Assembly (NCBI GenBank): GCA_021018815.1
Contig: JAITYX010000084.1
Coordinates: forward strand, 2,046,001-2,110,000
Source: Talinum fruticosum
Lineage: Eukaryota; Streptophyta; Magnoliopsida; Caryophyllales; Talinaceae
Length of the DNA: 64,000 nt
Direction of reading: 5' to 3'
Part shown: positions 45,050-56,268 of the stretch, piece after piece
Layout: every line of letters starts with the position of its first letter
Numbering within the stretch: position 1 is the stretch's first letter
The notes under the pieces: generated by a model
The model's input: only the letters and a program-made list of their open reading frames with translations
What the model was told of the DNA's origin: nothing
The model's database searches: none
Made by a program: the position numbers and the translations under genes

Positions 45050-45700
45050 AAAATGTTTTCGTGTGGGAAAGTAAAGGTGTTCAAGTTGCGATTTAGTTAC
45101 GGGTAGATCAGCTAGAAATTCCGACATTACCCTTCCTTTGATCATTTTTTAGGGACATACTTGAGTTCGAATTCGACAACATGACAGTCTATTTTGGTAT
45201 CTTGCTACTAATAGTATGTTACTCACGGATATATTTAATAGGATCCACTGGTGCTACCATATGTACCATGTGGGGCAACATGTAGTGCATGAGCTTCTTG
45301 GTAGCCCGGACTAATGCTAATGATGTCTTCTCTAATGGCGTGTATGTTGTCTCATAATCTAAGAACTTCTTACGTAGATAGTATACCGCATACTCTTTCT
45401 TTCTGTTCTAATTAAGCTAGAATGGCGCCCATAGCTTTCTCTATCATGGAAAGGTACAAAAGTAATGGTTTTGCTTGGTTGGGGTGGAACTAGCACTAGA
45501 GGGTTGGCTAGATACTCCTTAACCTTCTTGAAAGCCTTTTAACACTTGGTATCCCAAATAGGTTCAGACCCTTTCTTTAACTTCTTGAAAATTGGTTCAC
45601 AAACCATAGTTTGTTTTGATATGAAACGACTAATATATTCTAAACATCCTAAGAAACCCCATATCTCATTCTCTCGTCTTCGGTAGTGGAATCTCCTGAA
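45050..45700 (-). pseudogene. RNase H of the minus-strand Tat pol
   Basis: Matches the plus-strand copy at 50240-50640 in inverse orientation. Recognisable pieces are MVCEPIFKKLKKGSEPIWD, TKC-FKKVKEYLANPLVLVPPQP (45590-45480) and the EKAMGAILA-EQKE-AVYYLRKKFLDYE-type stretch to 45340. It is heavily broken. Confidence 0.75.
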
Positions 45701-45726
45701 TAGCTATGATCTTGGATTAATAAATT

Positions 45727-46330
45727 TTAATTCCTCTTAGATCGATAACATAGCCTAACAGACTTGCCTTTCTTAGTCTTTTGAGGATTAAGGCACATGT
45801 TGTATTTTCTAAGTCTTTCAAAGAATTTTCTAAGGCTGCGTATGTGCCCTGCCCTATTGATCATGTCCTCCACATAGACTTCGACTTCTTTGTGGATCAT
45901 GCCATGCAATAGTGTGGTACTTGTCCCCGATATGTCACGCAGGCATTCTTGAGCCCAAATGGTATCACAACGTAACAGTATGTTCCTCATTGGGTGATGA
46001 AGGTCATCTTCTCCATGTCCTCTACAGCCATCTTCCCCTAATTGTAGTGAGCATAACCATCCATAAACGAAAGTAGAGCATGTCTTGCTGTGTTATTTAC
46101 AAGGATGTCGATATGGTGTAGTGGCAAATAATCTTTAGGACTTGCCTTATTCGGATCCCGAAATTTGAGACACAGCCGAACGCCGTTATCCTTCTTTGGA
46201 ACCGATACTATATTTACTACCCACCGAGGATAGTGAACTACCTTGATGAACCCAGCCTCTAATTGCTTCTAGACATCTTCCTTAAATGCCCATTCAGATT
46301 TCATCATTCTAAGCTTCTTCTCAATTGGCT
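45727..46330 (-). pseudogene. Tat reverse transcriptase, minus-strand copy
   Basis: Shows KDDCPLPHID-like start (46140), MAVEDMEKMTFIT, YCYVVIPFGLKNACVTY, HKEVEVYVEDMI and LRKYNMCLNPQK. The catalytic YVDDM is YVEDM, so one of the two active-site Asp residues is Glu. The product would copy element RNA into DNA. Upstream (46565-46383) is NLGSVHQSQEIKIEKTLD, with VHVFAWSYKDL, the typical Tat pre-RT segment. Confidence 0.85.
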
Positions 46331-46339
46331 TGGCGTCTT

Positions 46340-47580
46340 TGTAAAGTGGAATTTTATGTTCCGCTATACTTGGATCTATTCCCTACAAGTCTTTGTAGGA
46401 CCATGCAAAGACATGTACGCACACCTGTAAGGAGCGATGTAAATTACTTCGCTTTTCCGGATCTAGTGTCTTCTCGATTTTAATCTCTTGGGATTGATGA
46501 ACTGATCCTAGATTAATAATTATTATTTCCTCTATTATTGGTGAGCCATTTTCATGATCTTCCATAACTTTTATTAATTATTTAGGGAGGGATTTCTTGT
46601 TTATCATTAGAGGCAAAATAATTGAAAACAAGAGGAGGCAAAGAGTAAATAGACAGATTCATCTTATTGAATGAGGAAATGAGTACATCGGACTCCAAAA
46701 GAGAAGAAGGAAACAACAAAATTAGAGAACGAACTAGAAGCAACAGGAAGAGAAACAAAAGCCCTAGTACTAAACTCAAAAGGGGATGCTCTCCTAAGCT
46801 AATTGCATGTTCTTGGCCCTTCTCGGCATCGATCCAAGTAATCTGCTTAGATCCTTTATCATCGGCATCGGTGATGAATCTAGATGGATCAAACCGTAGG
46901 TGCGACATGGCTCGTGACGAGTACTAAGATCGAATTCCCTCTATGTTCTTCTCTCATCCGAATAGCGGACGTAAGATATTATTCTCAGCCAAGGTGGTCT
47001 AGTCCGATGTAGACTATCCCTCTTCAAGGAGGTAGGCTGCCCCTTTTCAAATATACAACAATCACTAAAAATCTCTATGCCAGGTACCGGATTACCCGTC
47101 TCTTTGAGGTAGTAAGGCTTAGGAAAACCATAGTAGGCGTAGTCATCCCCTTCTTTCAGGAATTGCCCATTTAGAGTATGAGGAAAGGGCTTGATGGAGC
47201 GAGACTATGTTAGGTGCACTCGCTCATAGTCCGAACTTTCCACATGGCTTGGGCTATTTCCTTAACCGTAGGTTGATAGCCTAGCCCGTATTTGTAATTG
47301 TTATTGAGTTCAAGAGGCTGAAAGATAGGGTGGTATGCCCTTCTACCTACAGACTAGTCCTAGAAAGTACAACTTCTTCCTAAGCAAGTGGACGCTAGGG
47401 TTGCCATAAGGATTAACTTAAGAGGTGCTTTATCCATTCCTATGGCACTAACAGTCTCAAATCCGTAAAGCTATTCGTTATTGGCATCATGCTTAATTTC
47501 TGCAACTCGATTCTTTAGAGGTGATGGTAGTAGAGAGATTGTCCCTGTTATAACCTGACCTTTGATGACCATCTTAACTT
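46340..47580 (-). pseudogene. Protease-to-RT linker of the minus-strand Tat pol
   Basis: Inverse counterpart of 48540-49560. Landmarks are MAKIKNGC...HLRFDPSRFITDADD-type residues (46908-46800), WIDAEKGQEH and VHVFAWSYKDL. It begins abruptly at 47580, where the plus-strand copy starts to read in the other direction. Protease itself is absent on this strand. Confidence 0.7.
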
Positions 47581-47589
47581 TCCGGTGCA

Positions 47590-48320
47590 GGTGCAGTGTA
47601 TGTTCTCGCAATGCCTCTACCTAAGACTCGCCCAAAAATAAAGTAACAATAAAAATCCTTTTAGCGGCACCTTGGTTTTTTTACTGAATCCACTCCAGGT
47701 TAGTGGGACCCGTCTGTCTTTATTTAAGACATCAATGATTCGAAACCAATTCTTAACTTGCCTCCTTTAGATCCGAAGTCCATGGGTTATGGGTAAGCGA
47801 CAACAACGACGATGATTTATGTGGCACACCAACCTTAGAAGTAGAAGACTTTTGAGGAGAACCTAAAGGTCCACAAATCAAATTTCTTACTAGATCTAGA
47901 CGATATAATGCAGCCACGGGTCCATAACAAACTCAGGATGCCCCAAAAGAACCCGAAGCTGCAAAAGAAGAGTCAATCTTTAAATAACTTCAAAAGTTAA
48001 AGATGACATATTAATTTGGCAACTTATATTTGCTTCCCAAAAATATAGGCTAGCTTTTATTGACGCACTTGGTGAAATAGAGGTCTATCCCGAAACCACG
48101 CGTGAGGAAGTAGTAGGATTGGTTAACAGTTGGTATGGAACCATTACTTTTGGTCAAAAGAATCTCTCTAAAGAATGCATTACACACAATAATGCCCTTT
48201 ATTTAAGTGTAACTTGCATTAATAAGTTTGTTCCCTTAAGCTTGGTCGATAATGGATCAACTGTGAATGTCTATCCCTGGAGGACTCGCCCAGAGGTTAG
48301 GAAATAGGGAAAAACAACTC
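47590..48320 (+). pseudogene. Tat gag end and protease, plus-strand copy
   Basis: 47590-48110 matches the gag-protease spacer of element B. From 48119 the frame reads SWYGTITFGQKNLSKECI, NALYLSVTCINKF, VPLSLVDNGSTVNVYPW. V-D-N-G-S is the aspartic protease active-site motif (D-x-G-S) of the Tat lineage. The protease would cut the gag-pol polyprotein. It breaks off at 48307 with a stop. Confidence 0.75.
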
Positions 48321-48329
48321 TCTAAACAT

Positions 48330-49510
48330 ACTCGCTCATCTCCAAGCTTATGACAATTCTAAGAGAACAGTCTTGGGAACACCGACCTTACCAATCAATA
48401 TAGGGCTAGTAGAAAGGAACATTGATTTCCAAGTCCTAGATATCCCAACTACATTTAACCTACTCTTAGGAAGCCGTTGGTTGCATGATCATCAAGCAGT
48501 GCCCTCTACTTCGCATCGGAGAGTTTAGATGATCATCAAAGGTCAAGGTATAACTGTCAATAGGGGTAATCTCTATGCCACTATCACCTCCAAAGAATAT
48601 GTGGTAATATCGAGCACGATGCCAACGATGAAGAATTATATAGATTTGAGACTCGATGCTACCTTAGACAAGGATTAAGCATCTCTTAACTTCAATCCTT
48701 ATGGTAATCCTAGTGTCCACTCAATGCTTAGGAAGAAGGGATACATTCCAGGTCTCACTACAGGAAGAAGTGCATACCACCCTATCATTCCACCCCTTGA
48801 ACCCACTAACAATTATAAATTCGGGATAGGCTATAAACCTACCGCTAAGGAAGTAGCCCAAGCCAAGTGGGAAATTCGGACTAACAGGACTACACCTTAC
48901 ATAGTCCACTCTATTAAGCCCTTTCCTTATACTCTAAATGGGCAGTTCTTAAGAGAAGGGGACAACTTCCTCGACTATGGTTTTCCCGAACCCTACTACC
49001 TCAAAGAGAAGGGCATTCTGGTACCTAGCTTGGAGATTTTCAGTGACTATTGTATACTAGAAAAGGAGGCACCCTATCTCCTCAAAGAGGGATAATCCAT
49101 ACCAGATTGGACTAACTCGGGTGGGAATAATCTTTTTGGTCTACTATTCTGGTAAGAGAAGACCTTAGAAGGGAATTTGGTCTCGGTACTTTATGAGGCA
49201 TGTCGAACCCACGGTTCGATCTACCTAGATTCATCACCAATGTCGATAATGAAGGGTCCAAGCATGTTACTTGGATTAACGTTGAGGAGGGCCAAGAAAT
49301 TGTTGTTAGCTTAGGAGCGCATCCCCTTCCTAAGTTTAGTACTCGGGGCTTTGAATTCTCCTTCCGTTGTTTCTAAATCTTTTTCCAATTTTGTTGTTTC
49401 CAATTCTGCATCCTTTGTTTCTGCATTAGTAAAAGGTATGGAACATCATGAAAATCGCTCACTAATAATAGAGGTTAGGATCAGGAAAACACTAGATTGA
49501 GAAGAGCAAA
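48330..49510 (+). pseudogene. Protease-to-RT linker, plus-strand copy
   Basis: Contains the second part of protease (LGRIPTLPINIGLVERNI-like, LLLGSRWLHDH) and an open 123-codon stretch 48724-49095 (MLRKKGYIPGLTTGRS, GIGYKPTAKEVAQAKWE, PFPYTLNGQFLREGDNFLDY). This long linker rich in aromatic residues is typical of Ogre/Tat pol. Frames between 49100 and 49500 are broken. Confidence 0.7.
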
Positions 49511-49519
49511 AGTAATTTA

Positions 49520-50215
49520 CTTCGCAGCTTACAAAGTTCATAAACGTCTTTACGTGGTGCTATAAAGACATGTTGGGGATGAAACCGAGTATAGCAGAAC
49601 ATAAAATGTCAATCTATGAAGATGCTTAGCCACATAAAACGAAGTTAAGAAGGATTAAACCTGAGTGGGCATTGAAGATTAAGTAAGAGGTGCAGAAACA
49701 GACTACGAGTCTGGATTCATCAAATTAGTTCACTATACTCGGTGGGTAGCAAATATAGTACCGGTTCCTAAGAAAGGTGGCGGGGTTTGGATGTGTGTTG
49801 ATCTGTAGAGATCCGAATAAAGCAAGCCCCAAAGATGATTTTCCATTGCCTCACATGAACATCCTTGTAGATAATACAGTGGGTCATGCCTTACTTTCGT
49901 TTATAAACGGCTATACTAGGTATAGTCAGCTGAAGATGGCTGAAGAGGACATGTAGAAGATGACCTTCATCACTAGATAGGGGATGTATTGTTATGTGGT
50001 GATGCCATTTGGGCTCAAGATTGCCTGTGCAACATACCAGAGGACGACTATAACACTATTACATGACATGATCCACAAAGAAGTCGAAGTCTATGTGGAT
50101 GACATGATCATAATGTCCAAAGAAGGGCAAGGCACCTACCCAAGCATGAGAAACTTCTTCGAAAGACTTAGAAAGTACAACATGTTCCTTAATCCTCAAA
50201 AGTGTGTCTTCTAAA
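49520..50215 (+). pseudogene. Tat reverse transcriptase, plus-strand copy
   Basis: Shows FINVFTWCYKDML (49540 area), then DDFPLPHMNILVDN and MYCYVVMPFGLKIACATYQ. EVYVDDMIIMSKE keeps an intact catalytic YVDDM. FFERLRKYNMFLNPQKC follows. The last 76 codons are open, and upstream parts are shifted and stopped. Confidence 0.88.
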
Positions 50216-50239
50216 TTGAAGTTGATCCATCCAAGATCA

Positions 50240-50839
50240 AAGCTATTTAGAAGATCTTGCCGTCAAAGACAGAAAAAGAGATAAGGGGTTTCTTAGGACA
50301 TTGATAGTACATCAATAGTTTCATATCAAAACCGACTATGGTCCGTGAACCTATTTTCAAGAAGTTGAAGAAAGGATCAAAACCCATTTGGGATACCAAG
50401 TGCCAACAAGCATTCGACAAGATTAAGGAATACATAGCTAACCCTCGAAGTGTTAGTTCCACCCCAATGAGAGAAACCTTTATTTTTGTACGTCACCACG
50501 ACAGAGATAGTTATGGGAGCCATGCTAGCTCAACAAGAAGGGAAAAAGAGCACACGATATATTACCTAAGCAAGAAGTTCATATATTATGAGACTAGATA
50601 CACGTTACTAGAGAAGATAACATTTGCATTAGTCTAGGCTACTAAGAAGCTCAGGCACTACATGTTCGCCTCAAACAATACATGTGGTAGAACACATGGA
50701 TCCCATTAAGTATATACTTGAGCAACCAACCATCAGCAATAAGATAGCAAGATGGAATGTCATGCTATCGTAATTCAAATCGAAGTATGTCCCTCAAGAA
50801 GCGATCAAAAGAAGGGTAGTGTCGAATTCCAAGCTCCTA
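50240..50839 (+). pseudogene. RNase H of the plus-strand Tat pol, truncated
   Basis: Open from 50338: REPIFKKLKKGSKPIWDTKCQQAF, DKIKEYIANPRSV, then SKKFIYYETRYTLLEKITFAL. After a stop, AATKKLRHYM-like and WNVMLS residues run to about 50830. The sequence then changes abruptly to the promoter-proximal part of PMD copy 2, so integrase is missing. Confidence 0.8.
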
Positions 50840-51237
50840 CTTGTATGTGGATGATGCCAAGAAATCACATGCCATGGTTGATGGGACTTCACAAACTAGG
50901 CCACTAGCAATGCTGCAAAGCCGCCGTTGAAGGGGCACCACCGTGACTCGTGACCGGCGTCGACTAGACTTTGGAAGGCCCGGCCCCCGACCTGCTCCGC
51001 CGAATTCCTTTCTCTCCTTTGCGTTTTTTACTCTCTTCTTGTATGCTTGGCTGGCTTAACTGAATGGGTATATAAAAGGGGTGCTTGGTCTGTTCACTTT
51101 ACACATTTGCTCCTGTCTTGTATTCTTATCTTGCTCTTGTGCATTCTTGCTTTTCTCTTCTTGAAAATTAGCTGGTTTCCGAAGTCTTTTCTTAAAAAAT
51201 GTCTAGAAGAAAGGCTTATCCTACTGGGAGGTGAAGA
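50840..51237 (+). pseudogene. PMD-like gene copy 2: promoter, 5' UTR and first codons
   Basis: Matches 40735-41150 and 63425-63780. TATATAAAAG at 51069-51078, a CT-rich leader, then ATG at 51199 starting MSRRKAYPTGR before a stop at 51232. The sequence is cut at 51237 by CACTA element 2 and resumes at 57902. Position 63768-63800 in copy 3 shows the uninterrupted form (GGTCAAGAGCTTAAAAGG). Confidence 0.65.
51069..51078 (+). promoter_or_regulatory. TATA box of PMD gene copy 2
   Basis: TATATAAAAG, 130 bases upstream of the ATG at 51199. It is equivalent to the boxes of copies 1 and 3. Confidence 0.7.
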
Positions 51238-51529
51238 CACTACTACAGAAACCACTTTTAATGATAGGTATTTATTGGCGGTTAAAAGGACAAACCGTCA
51301 TGAAAAATGAATTGGTGCCATTTTTGTAAAAATGCGGTTTTTATCGTATATATGATTACGGTTCAACCCAACAACCGTCATCTAATGGTTGAATTAAACC
51401 TTACACTATAGTTCGAGTAGATATGTCATAGAAAAGTCTATGACGACGTTTCAACTTTAGAACCGTAGTCTAAGTACTCTAGAGGACGGTTCTTAGTTGT
51501 GAACCGTTGTGTAAGGTAGTGCACCAAAA

Positions 51530-52000
51530 ACTCCCCGTAAGCCCTCGCTATTCTATGCCAACCATCTCGATTCCCTCATCTCCTCTTCTCCTCCACCGGC
51601 GTTCTTCTCCGCCTCGTGTTTTCTCGTGCCTGAGCTCTTCTCCTCGCAGCCCCTTTCCTCTCACTTTCACTCACCTAAACCGAGTGAATTCAGTCCCCCT
51701 CTTGTTGTTTGTTGTTCGCTCTCTCCTCTCGGGCTCTCCTCTTCTCCTCCACCAGCGTTCTTCTCCGCTAGAGGTTTTCTTGCCGGTATTAAGGAAGGCC
51801 TCCTCGGAGCCCTTTTCCTGTCACTTTAATTCGCCTCAACCAGGCTCCCCTCTTCTCACTCTCCTCATGCTTGTTTGTGCTCGCGTTCTTTCATATGGTA
51901 AATCTATCTATCTATCTATCTCTCTCTCTCTCTCTCTCTTCCCCCTTTTACCCCGTCCCCTTCTCATATGTTTGAAACTAGGGTTTTAGGGTTCGATCTG
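51530..52000 (+). other. CT-rich leader of the CACTA 2 gene, with internal duplication and microsatellite
   Basis: 51577-51690 and 51733-51845 are an imperfect tandem duplication (TCCTCTTCTCCTCCACC then GCGTTCTTCTCCGC). A (CTAT)n(CT)n microsatellite lies at 51900-51940. Frames of up to 160 residues here are low-complexity S/P/L runs. The context suggests a transcribed 5' UTR. Confidence 0.65.
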
Positions 52001-52389
52001 GATTCAAGTGTTTTTTGATTCATTTGGACAAATTATTTGAATTTGTGGGCACTTGATGTTGTGTGTTCGATTGAGTGGATTTATGCATCCGAGAATTTGT
52101 TAATTTTAATGTTTCATGCTTGTTTCATTTGGATTTTAGGTTGTTTAACTTGTATGTAGTTACATGTAGAAATTTAACTCTGTATTTGAGGAATGTGAAT
52201 GGCTAAAATATGAAAATAAGACAAGAGATAAAAACGACCAAAATTGAGGTTTTGACAAGCCAAGCACTGGTCATGCCGGACTAAACGGCCAGCCCGTGTT
52301 GGCTGCTGCTCGGCCAAACTTATGTGTTTTGGTCCAAAAATTGTTGTACATGTTTATTTATCAAGAGTTGTATGATTGCTTGCAGTCTA

Positions 52390-53840
52390 AGATGGATTCT
52401 TCTTAAAGGGAAAAGAAATCGAGGGTCGAACCATGATGAACAAGGAAAAGTTGGTCCGGAGTACGTACTATCCAACTCTCCTTACACGGGTTGATTTTGA
52501 TAGCCACGGAAATGCTCGTAGATGGGAATAAATCTACCTTTATGAGCTACATTGGTAAGACAACTCGTTGCCACATGAACATTAAATTAAAAAAGTAGGC
52601 GGACGTCCCCGATTTCATTAAGGACAACATGGGGATGATATTCTAGTAAATGAATACATCTCAACTTAGTATTGCAACTTATATTGTAAATGGTTAATAT
52701 TTATGTACTAATGCATATCGTTTTTCTATTTCGGAAAATGTTCAACTTAAACGTTAATGAATCTTATATCCCCTCCGTGAAACACAAGACCCTCATGTCG
52801 ACGGAAGAAAAGTTTAGAGACTACAAATATCGTATTGCCGCTACATGGGTCTACAAAACAAAGTAGATAAAACAAGAAGCTAGACCTCGGGAGATCTACA
52901 ATTGTATCACGAGAGGAGGACTGGAGATCGTTTGAGTCATATGTCACCTCTTCGAATACAAGGTTATTCCATTTAATACTCAATCTCATATACATACGAG
53001 TGTGATGTTGGTTGACGAATTGATATAAAAATGAAGAAATAAAAGTGTTATGCCCTGTTATATTTGTTTCTTAATATTACATGCGCATGCGATAAGTGAA
53101 GCCAACCGGAAGAGGATTAAGAGCAATCCGTACCCTCATGTGCTTGTCCCGTTGGGGAGACTCGAAGTTAGAGGAGAGGTTGTACAAGAAAAAGCTTGAA
53201 TAATTTCAAACCACATCCGGTGAAGGGTCCACCATAGATACTTCACATCTCATTGTTGATAGGGACGAGTCGTGGATCTAAGGAAGAAGGAAGAAAGATT
53301 GAACTTTCACTACGCTCAATGTAGAAACTATTTCTCGCCGACTCGTCCGTTTTTTACTATTTTCCTTTATTTATTTTGAGAACTTATCGATTTATTTTCT
53401 GAATTTGGCAAATGATAATAGTTTTTTCATCTTACAGTAGTCTTTGTCACGGACATCGACTTCGGACGTTGACACCACCGGGAGGAGTGACAAGCTAGCT
53501 TTGGCCCTACAAAGAGATGAGCATCCTGGTGGTGTTCAAGCGATCATTGGGCGGGTGTGGATAGTTGAGCACTTTGGGACTAGGAAGAAGCACCCCGTAT
53601 CTTTGAGCGATGCACATATGGAGGCCAAAATGGCCCAAATAGAGGCCCAAATGTCCCAAATGGTTACACGGATCGAATATATGATGGCGAAAGTGGGGAT
53701 AGAGATGTAGTCCCCGATGAGGTCGTAATTCACCAACATTGGTATGCCATTACCTAGCAACTTTGATGATGTAGGTCCTTTCTCACCCCACACAACGGCC
53801 GGGGTGAACGCGAGCTTACCCCGTCGGCCAATTCAAAGTT
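52390..53840 (+). pseudogene. Tnp1-like (plant transposase, Transposase_24-type) gene of CACTA 2
   Basis: Exon-like pieces begin MDSSXRKNKRSR-like at 52390, then MSYIGKTTRCHMNIKLKKW, DVPDFIKDNM. After an AT-rich intron-like gap come WRSFESYVTSS (52925 area), EANRKRIKSNPYPHVLVPLG, and open 53444-53710 (LALALQRDEHPGGVQAI, IGRVWIVEHFG). This is the block order of the CACTA-associated transposase gene (W-x-x-V-P-x-x-x-K-D; P-Y-x-H-x-x-x-x-x-G; H-P-G-x-V). A methionine/alanine heptad-like stretch (AQIEAQMSQMVTRIEYM) suggests a short coiled coil. There are several stops. Confidence 0.65.
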
Positions 53841-54119
53841 CGGCATATGTAATTAAGATTTTGCAACCTAATTATATTTACATGCATGCAAATTTATATT
53901 CAGATAATTAATATATAATCTTGTTGCATAATTACTTATAGTATATATTTTGTTGTTGCGTAACTCCGGCGTGTGGTCTTTGAGTAATTACTTATTTGGC
54001 GTGTTTTTGTTGTTTCGTATGAGGGCCGTTATGCCAGGAAAATGTTTACTTTAAAGGGGAAACCTCGTCCATTTATTTTCGTGGTTTTTAGGTAATTTAA
54101 CTTCTATGTCGAATGTTTA

Positions 54120-54405
54120 CTTATTCTTATGCAGCAGATGAATTACAAGTTAGCTACTCATCACCCTCCCCTAGAGCATGTTGTGGCATTGGGTGTTGTT
54201 TTCTCGTGGAGGGAAAATGTTGTCATTCACGGGACATCCCTTGCAGCTGATGAGGTGAGGGTGAGTCTCAAAGAGATCATACACGGGAAAGGCGAGTGTG
54301 AGTTGCCGATCTAGGGAGCCGACCTCCGGAAAATTGACGATGTAGTCAATGCTTTTCTTCGTTGGCCCAAGAGTTTGGTCATCCTCACTATGGTAATTCA
54401 TTTGT
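54120..54405 (+). pseudogene. Region upstream of the ULP1 domain (DUF8039-like) in CACTA 2
   Basis: Open 54129-54314: LEHVVALGVVFSWRENVVIHG, then ADEVRVSLKEIIHGKGECELPI, followed after a stop by DDVVNAFLRWPKSLV. The pattern (V-A-x-G-x-V; I-H-G-x-x-L; V-R-V-S; F-x-x-W-P) matches the segment that precedes the protease domain in plant CACTA-encoded ULP1 proteins. Its role is unknown. Confidence 0.55.
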
Positions 54406-54489
54406 ATTAAAAATATTAGATTTAGTTGTTTTTAATACCACGTATATATATTTCTCATTTTTGTATTGATTATTCACTACGATATAGAG

Positions 54490-55620
54490 GACGAGATCAA
54501 AGAATGGGATGAAGGGCGCTAGTGGCACAAGCAAACGTTTAGTGGCGCTTGTACATTGTCCGAAGAATTTTCCTCTCAAACCCTTTGAGGAGTCTCGTAC
54601 GGATTGGTGTACTACTCGAAAAGTTATGTGCGGACTCTATCAATAGAGGACCGAGATCATTTGTAGCACGCCAAGTCACTTGGTAGGGCTATGTGAATCG
54701 GATATGTCGGTCTTTGTCTTCCCGGATGACATATTGCAATTTTGCGCACGTGACGAAATTGGTGTATCCGCTATTACACTTGGCATTATGTGAGTTAATA
54801 TATCCTTAATCAATTTTTTTACTAATTAATTTCAATTTCTAACTACATATTAATATGTATGGTGGCTGCACGAGATTGGGAAGGACATCGTTTAGTTTCG
54901 AACCCTACTTCGTTATTCAAGGAGTTGGGTTGAATCCTGACGAACAAGTCTCGCTATATTTTCAACGTCATGAAAGATGTCACGGATGAAAAAACATTAT
55001 TTTTGGCGGCCTTCAATGAGAGGTAAGTGGACAAATAATGAACTACCTAACTCATCAAGTTTTTATATGGTGTTATCTTATATAAAAATGTGTTCTTTTG
55101 TAGCCACCATTGGATGCTTGCTACCATATTTCCAAGGGGTAATATGGCCTACTTCCTTGATCCTCCGGGTAGTGATGTCGGGGACGTCGTCGAGGTGTAA
55201 GTTCATACTTTTTAATTATTTTATGTTGTTTTGTTAAGTAATCGTTTAATGATATGTCTAACTTGAATTTTATTTTTCCGATTGAAAAGTAATGCTCTAG
55301 TCCGTTATTATTATGGCGAATTTCCCAAACAAGTGAAGAAAGCACAACCACTAATTGTCTACGTCAAGGTGAGGTTGTCTTGGTTATTACAGAGTGTACT
55401 TTAGATGTTTTTCATTTCATATTACTGGCTAGATACATAAGTACTAATTAATTCTCTATGTATTGCAAATATATTTTTATTATTGTAGTGCCATAAACAA
55501 ATGGGGAACATGGAGTATGGCTTCTACATTCTCCACTACATGAAAGAGATTTGGACCAAACTCGAAAAGAATGCTAGTCCCAAAGAGCTATAGTTGCACT
55601 TTTAATTGATTATTTTATAT
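54490..55620 (+). pseudogene. ULP1/SENP-type cysteine protease gene of CACTA 2, active-site Cys lost
   Basis: Exon-like pieces are CTRLGRTSFSFEPYFVIQG (54870 area), then VTDEKTLFLAAFNE-like, and HWMLATIFPRGNMAYFLDPPG (catalytic His then Asp), ending at a GT donor at 55197. Next come LVRYYYGEFPKQ and CHKQMGNMEYGFYILHYMKEI. In active ULP1 proteases the last block is E-C-G-(Y/F), with the nucleophile Cys. Here the codon is TAT (Tyr), one G-to-A change from TGT. ULP1 enzymes remove SUMO, and many plant CACTA and Mutator-like elements carry them. This copy is very likely inactive. It also has frame breaks between blocks. Confidence 0.75.
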
Positions 55621-56268
55621 TCATTTTTCAGCTTGATTAACACTTGCGGTGACCTAATTAATATATCTTTACAGCATTGGTCACAATATTTCCCGTGAAA
55701 GAAGCTGCCCACTCCCTATACAGTTGAAGTGCTCAACGAGTTAAAACGATGTTGGGCAGAGTTTGTATACAACTCGTATAAAGGAATAGGTATATAAATT
55801 ACGGTTATTCTTCAATATTTGATAGGTCACGTTCGTGAATTTAGTAGTCATACACAGGTGTAGGTATAAATATGTACATAGGATTGTGGTTGTATATGTG
55901 TTTGTTGTTTTGTATATATTTTGGAGAAGATTGTATTGGGATTGTGGTTTGTATGTGTGTTTGTATATGTTTTTCTTTCTACTATATAGAGGGCTAAGCA
56001 AATACGAGAAAAATTAAATTTTAAAAAAATCAAAATTATAACGACGATTCTTAAGGCGGAACTATTGTCATAGGCTCACCCACAACGACGGTTCAAATAA
56101 AGGAATAGTCGTCATAAGTGCAAAGTAATAAGTTTTTCCAACTACGGAAGAAGGCCTATTACGACACTTGAGATGACGAAACCATCGTCATAGGTTGACC
56201 TATGACTACAATTTTTCCATCCGAATTGTCGCAATATATTAACCGATGACTATGGTTTTGAACCCTAG
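55621..56268. other. Gene 3' flank and right subterminal region of CACTA 2
   Basis: AT-rich sequence with TATATATGTGTTTGT-type repeats (55850-55980), then subterminal motifs AACGACGATTCTTAAG, ACGACGGTTCAA, TAGTCGTCATAAG from 56040. The 60-86 residue frames are shadows. Confidence 0.6.

Larger units (their letters stand above)
45100..50640. repeat. Large inverted repeat made of two Tat pol fragments
   Basis: 47580 down to about 45100 (minus) matches 48530 up to about 50640 (plus) along pol from the protease-RT linker to RNase H. Arms are over 2 kb with a spacer of about 0.95 kb. The two frames diverge from the centre. Similarity varies, and both arms carry independent stops. Confidence 0.8.

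Noticed and set aside
46667..46927. Plus-strand frame of 86 residues with R/K/S-rich sequence
   Set aside because: Antisense shadow of the minus-strand Tat pol linker.
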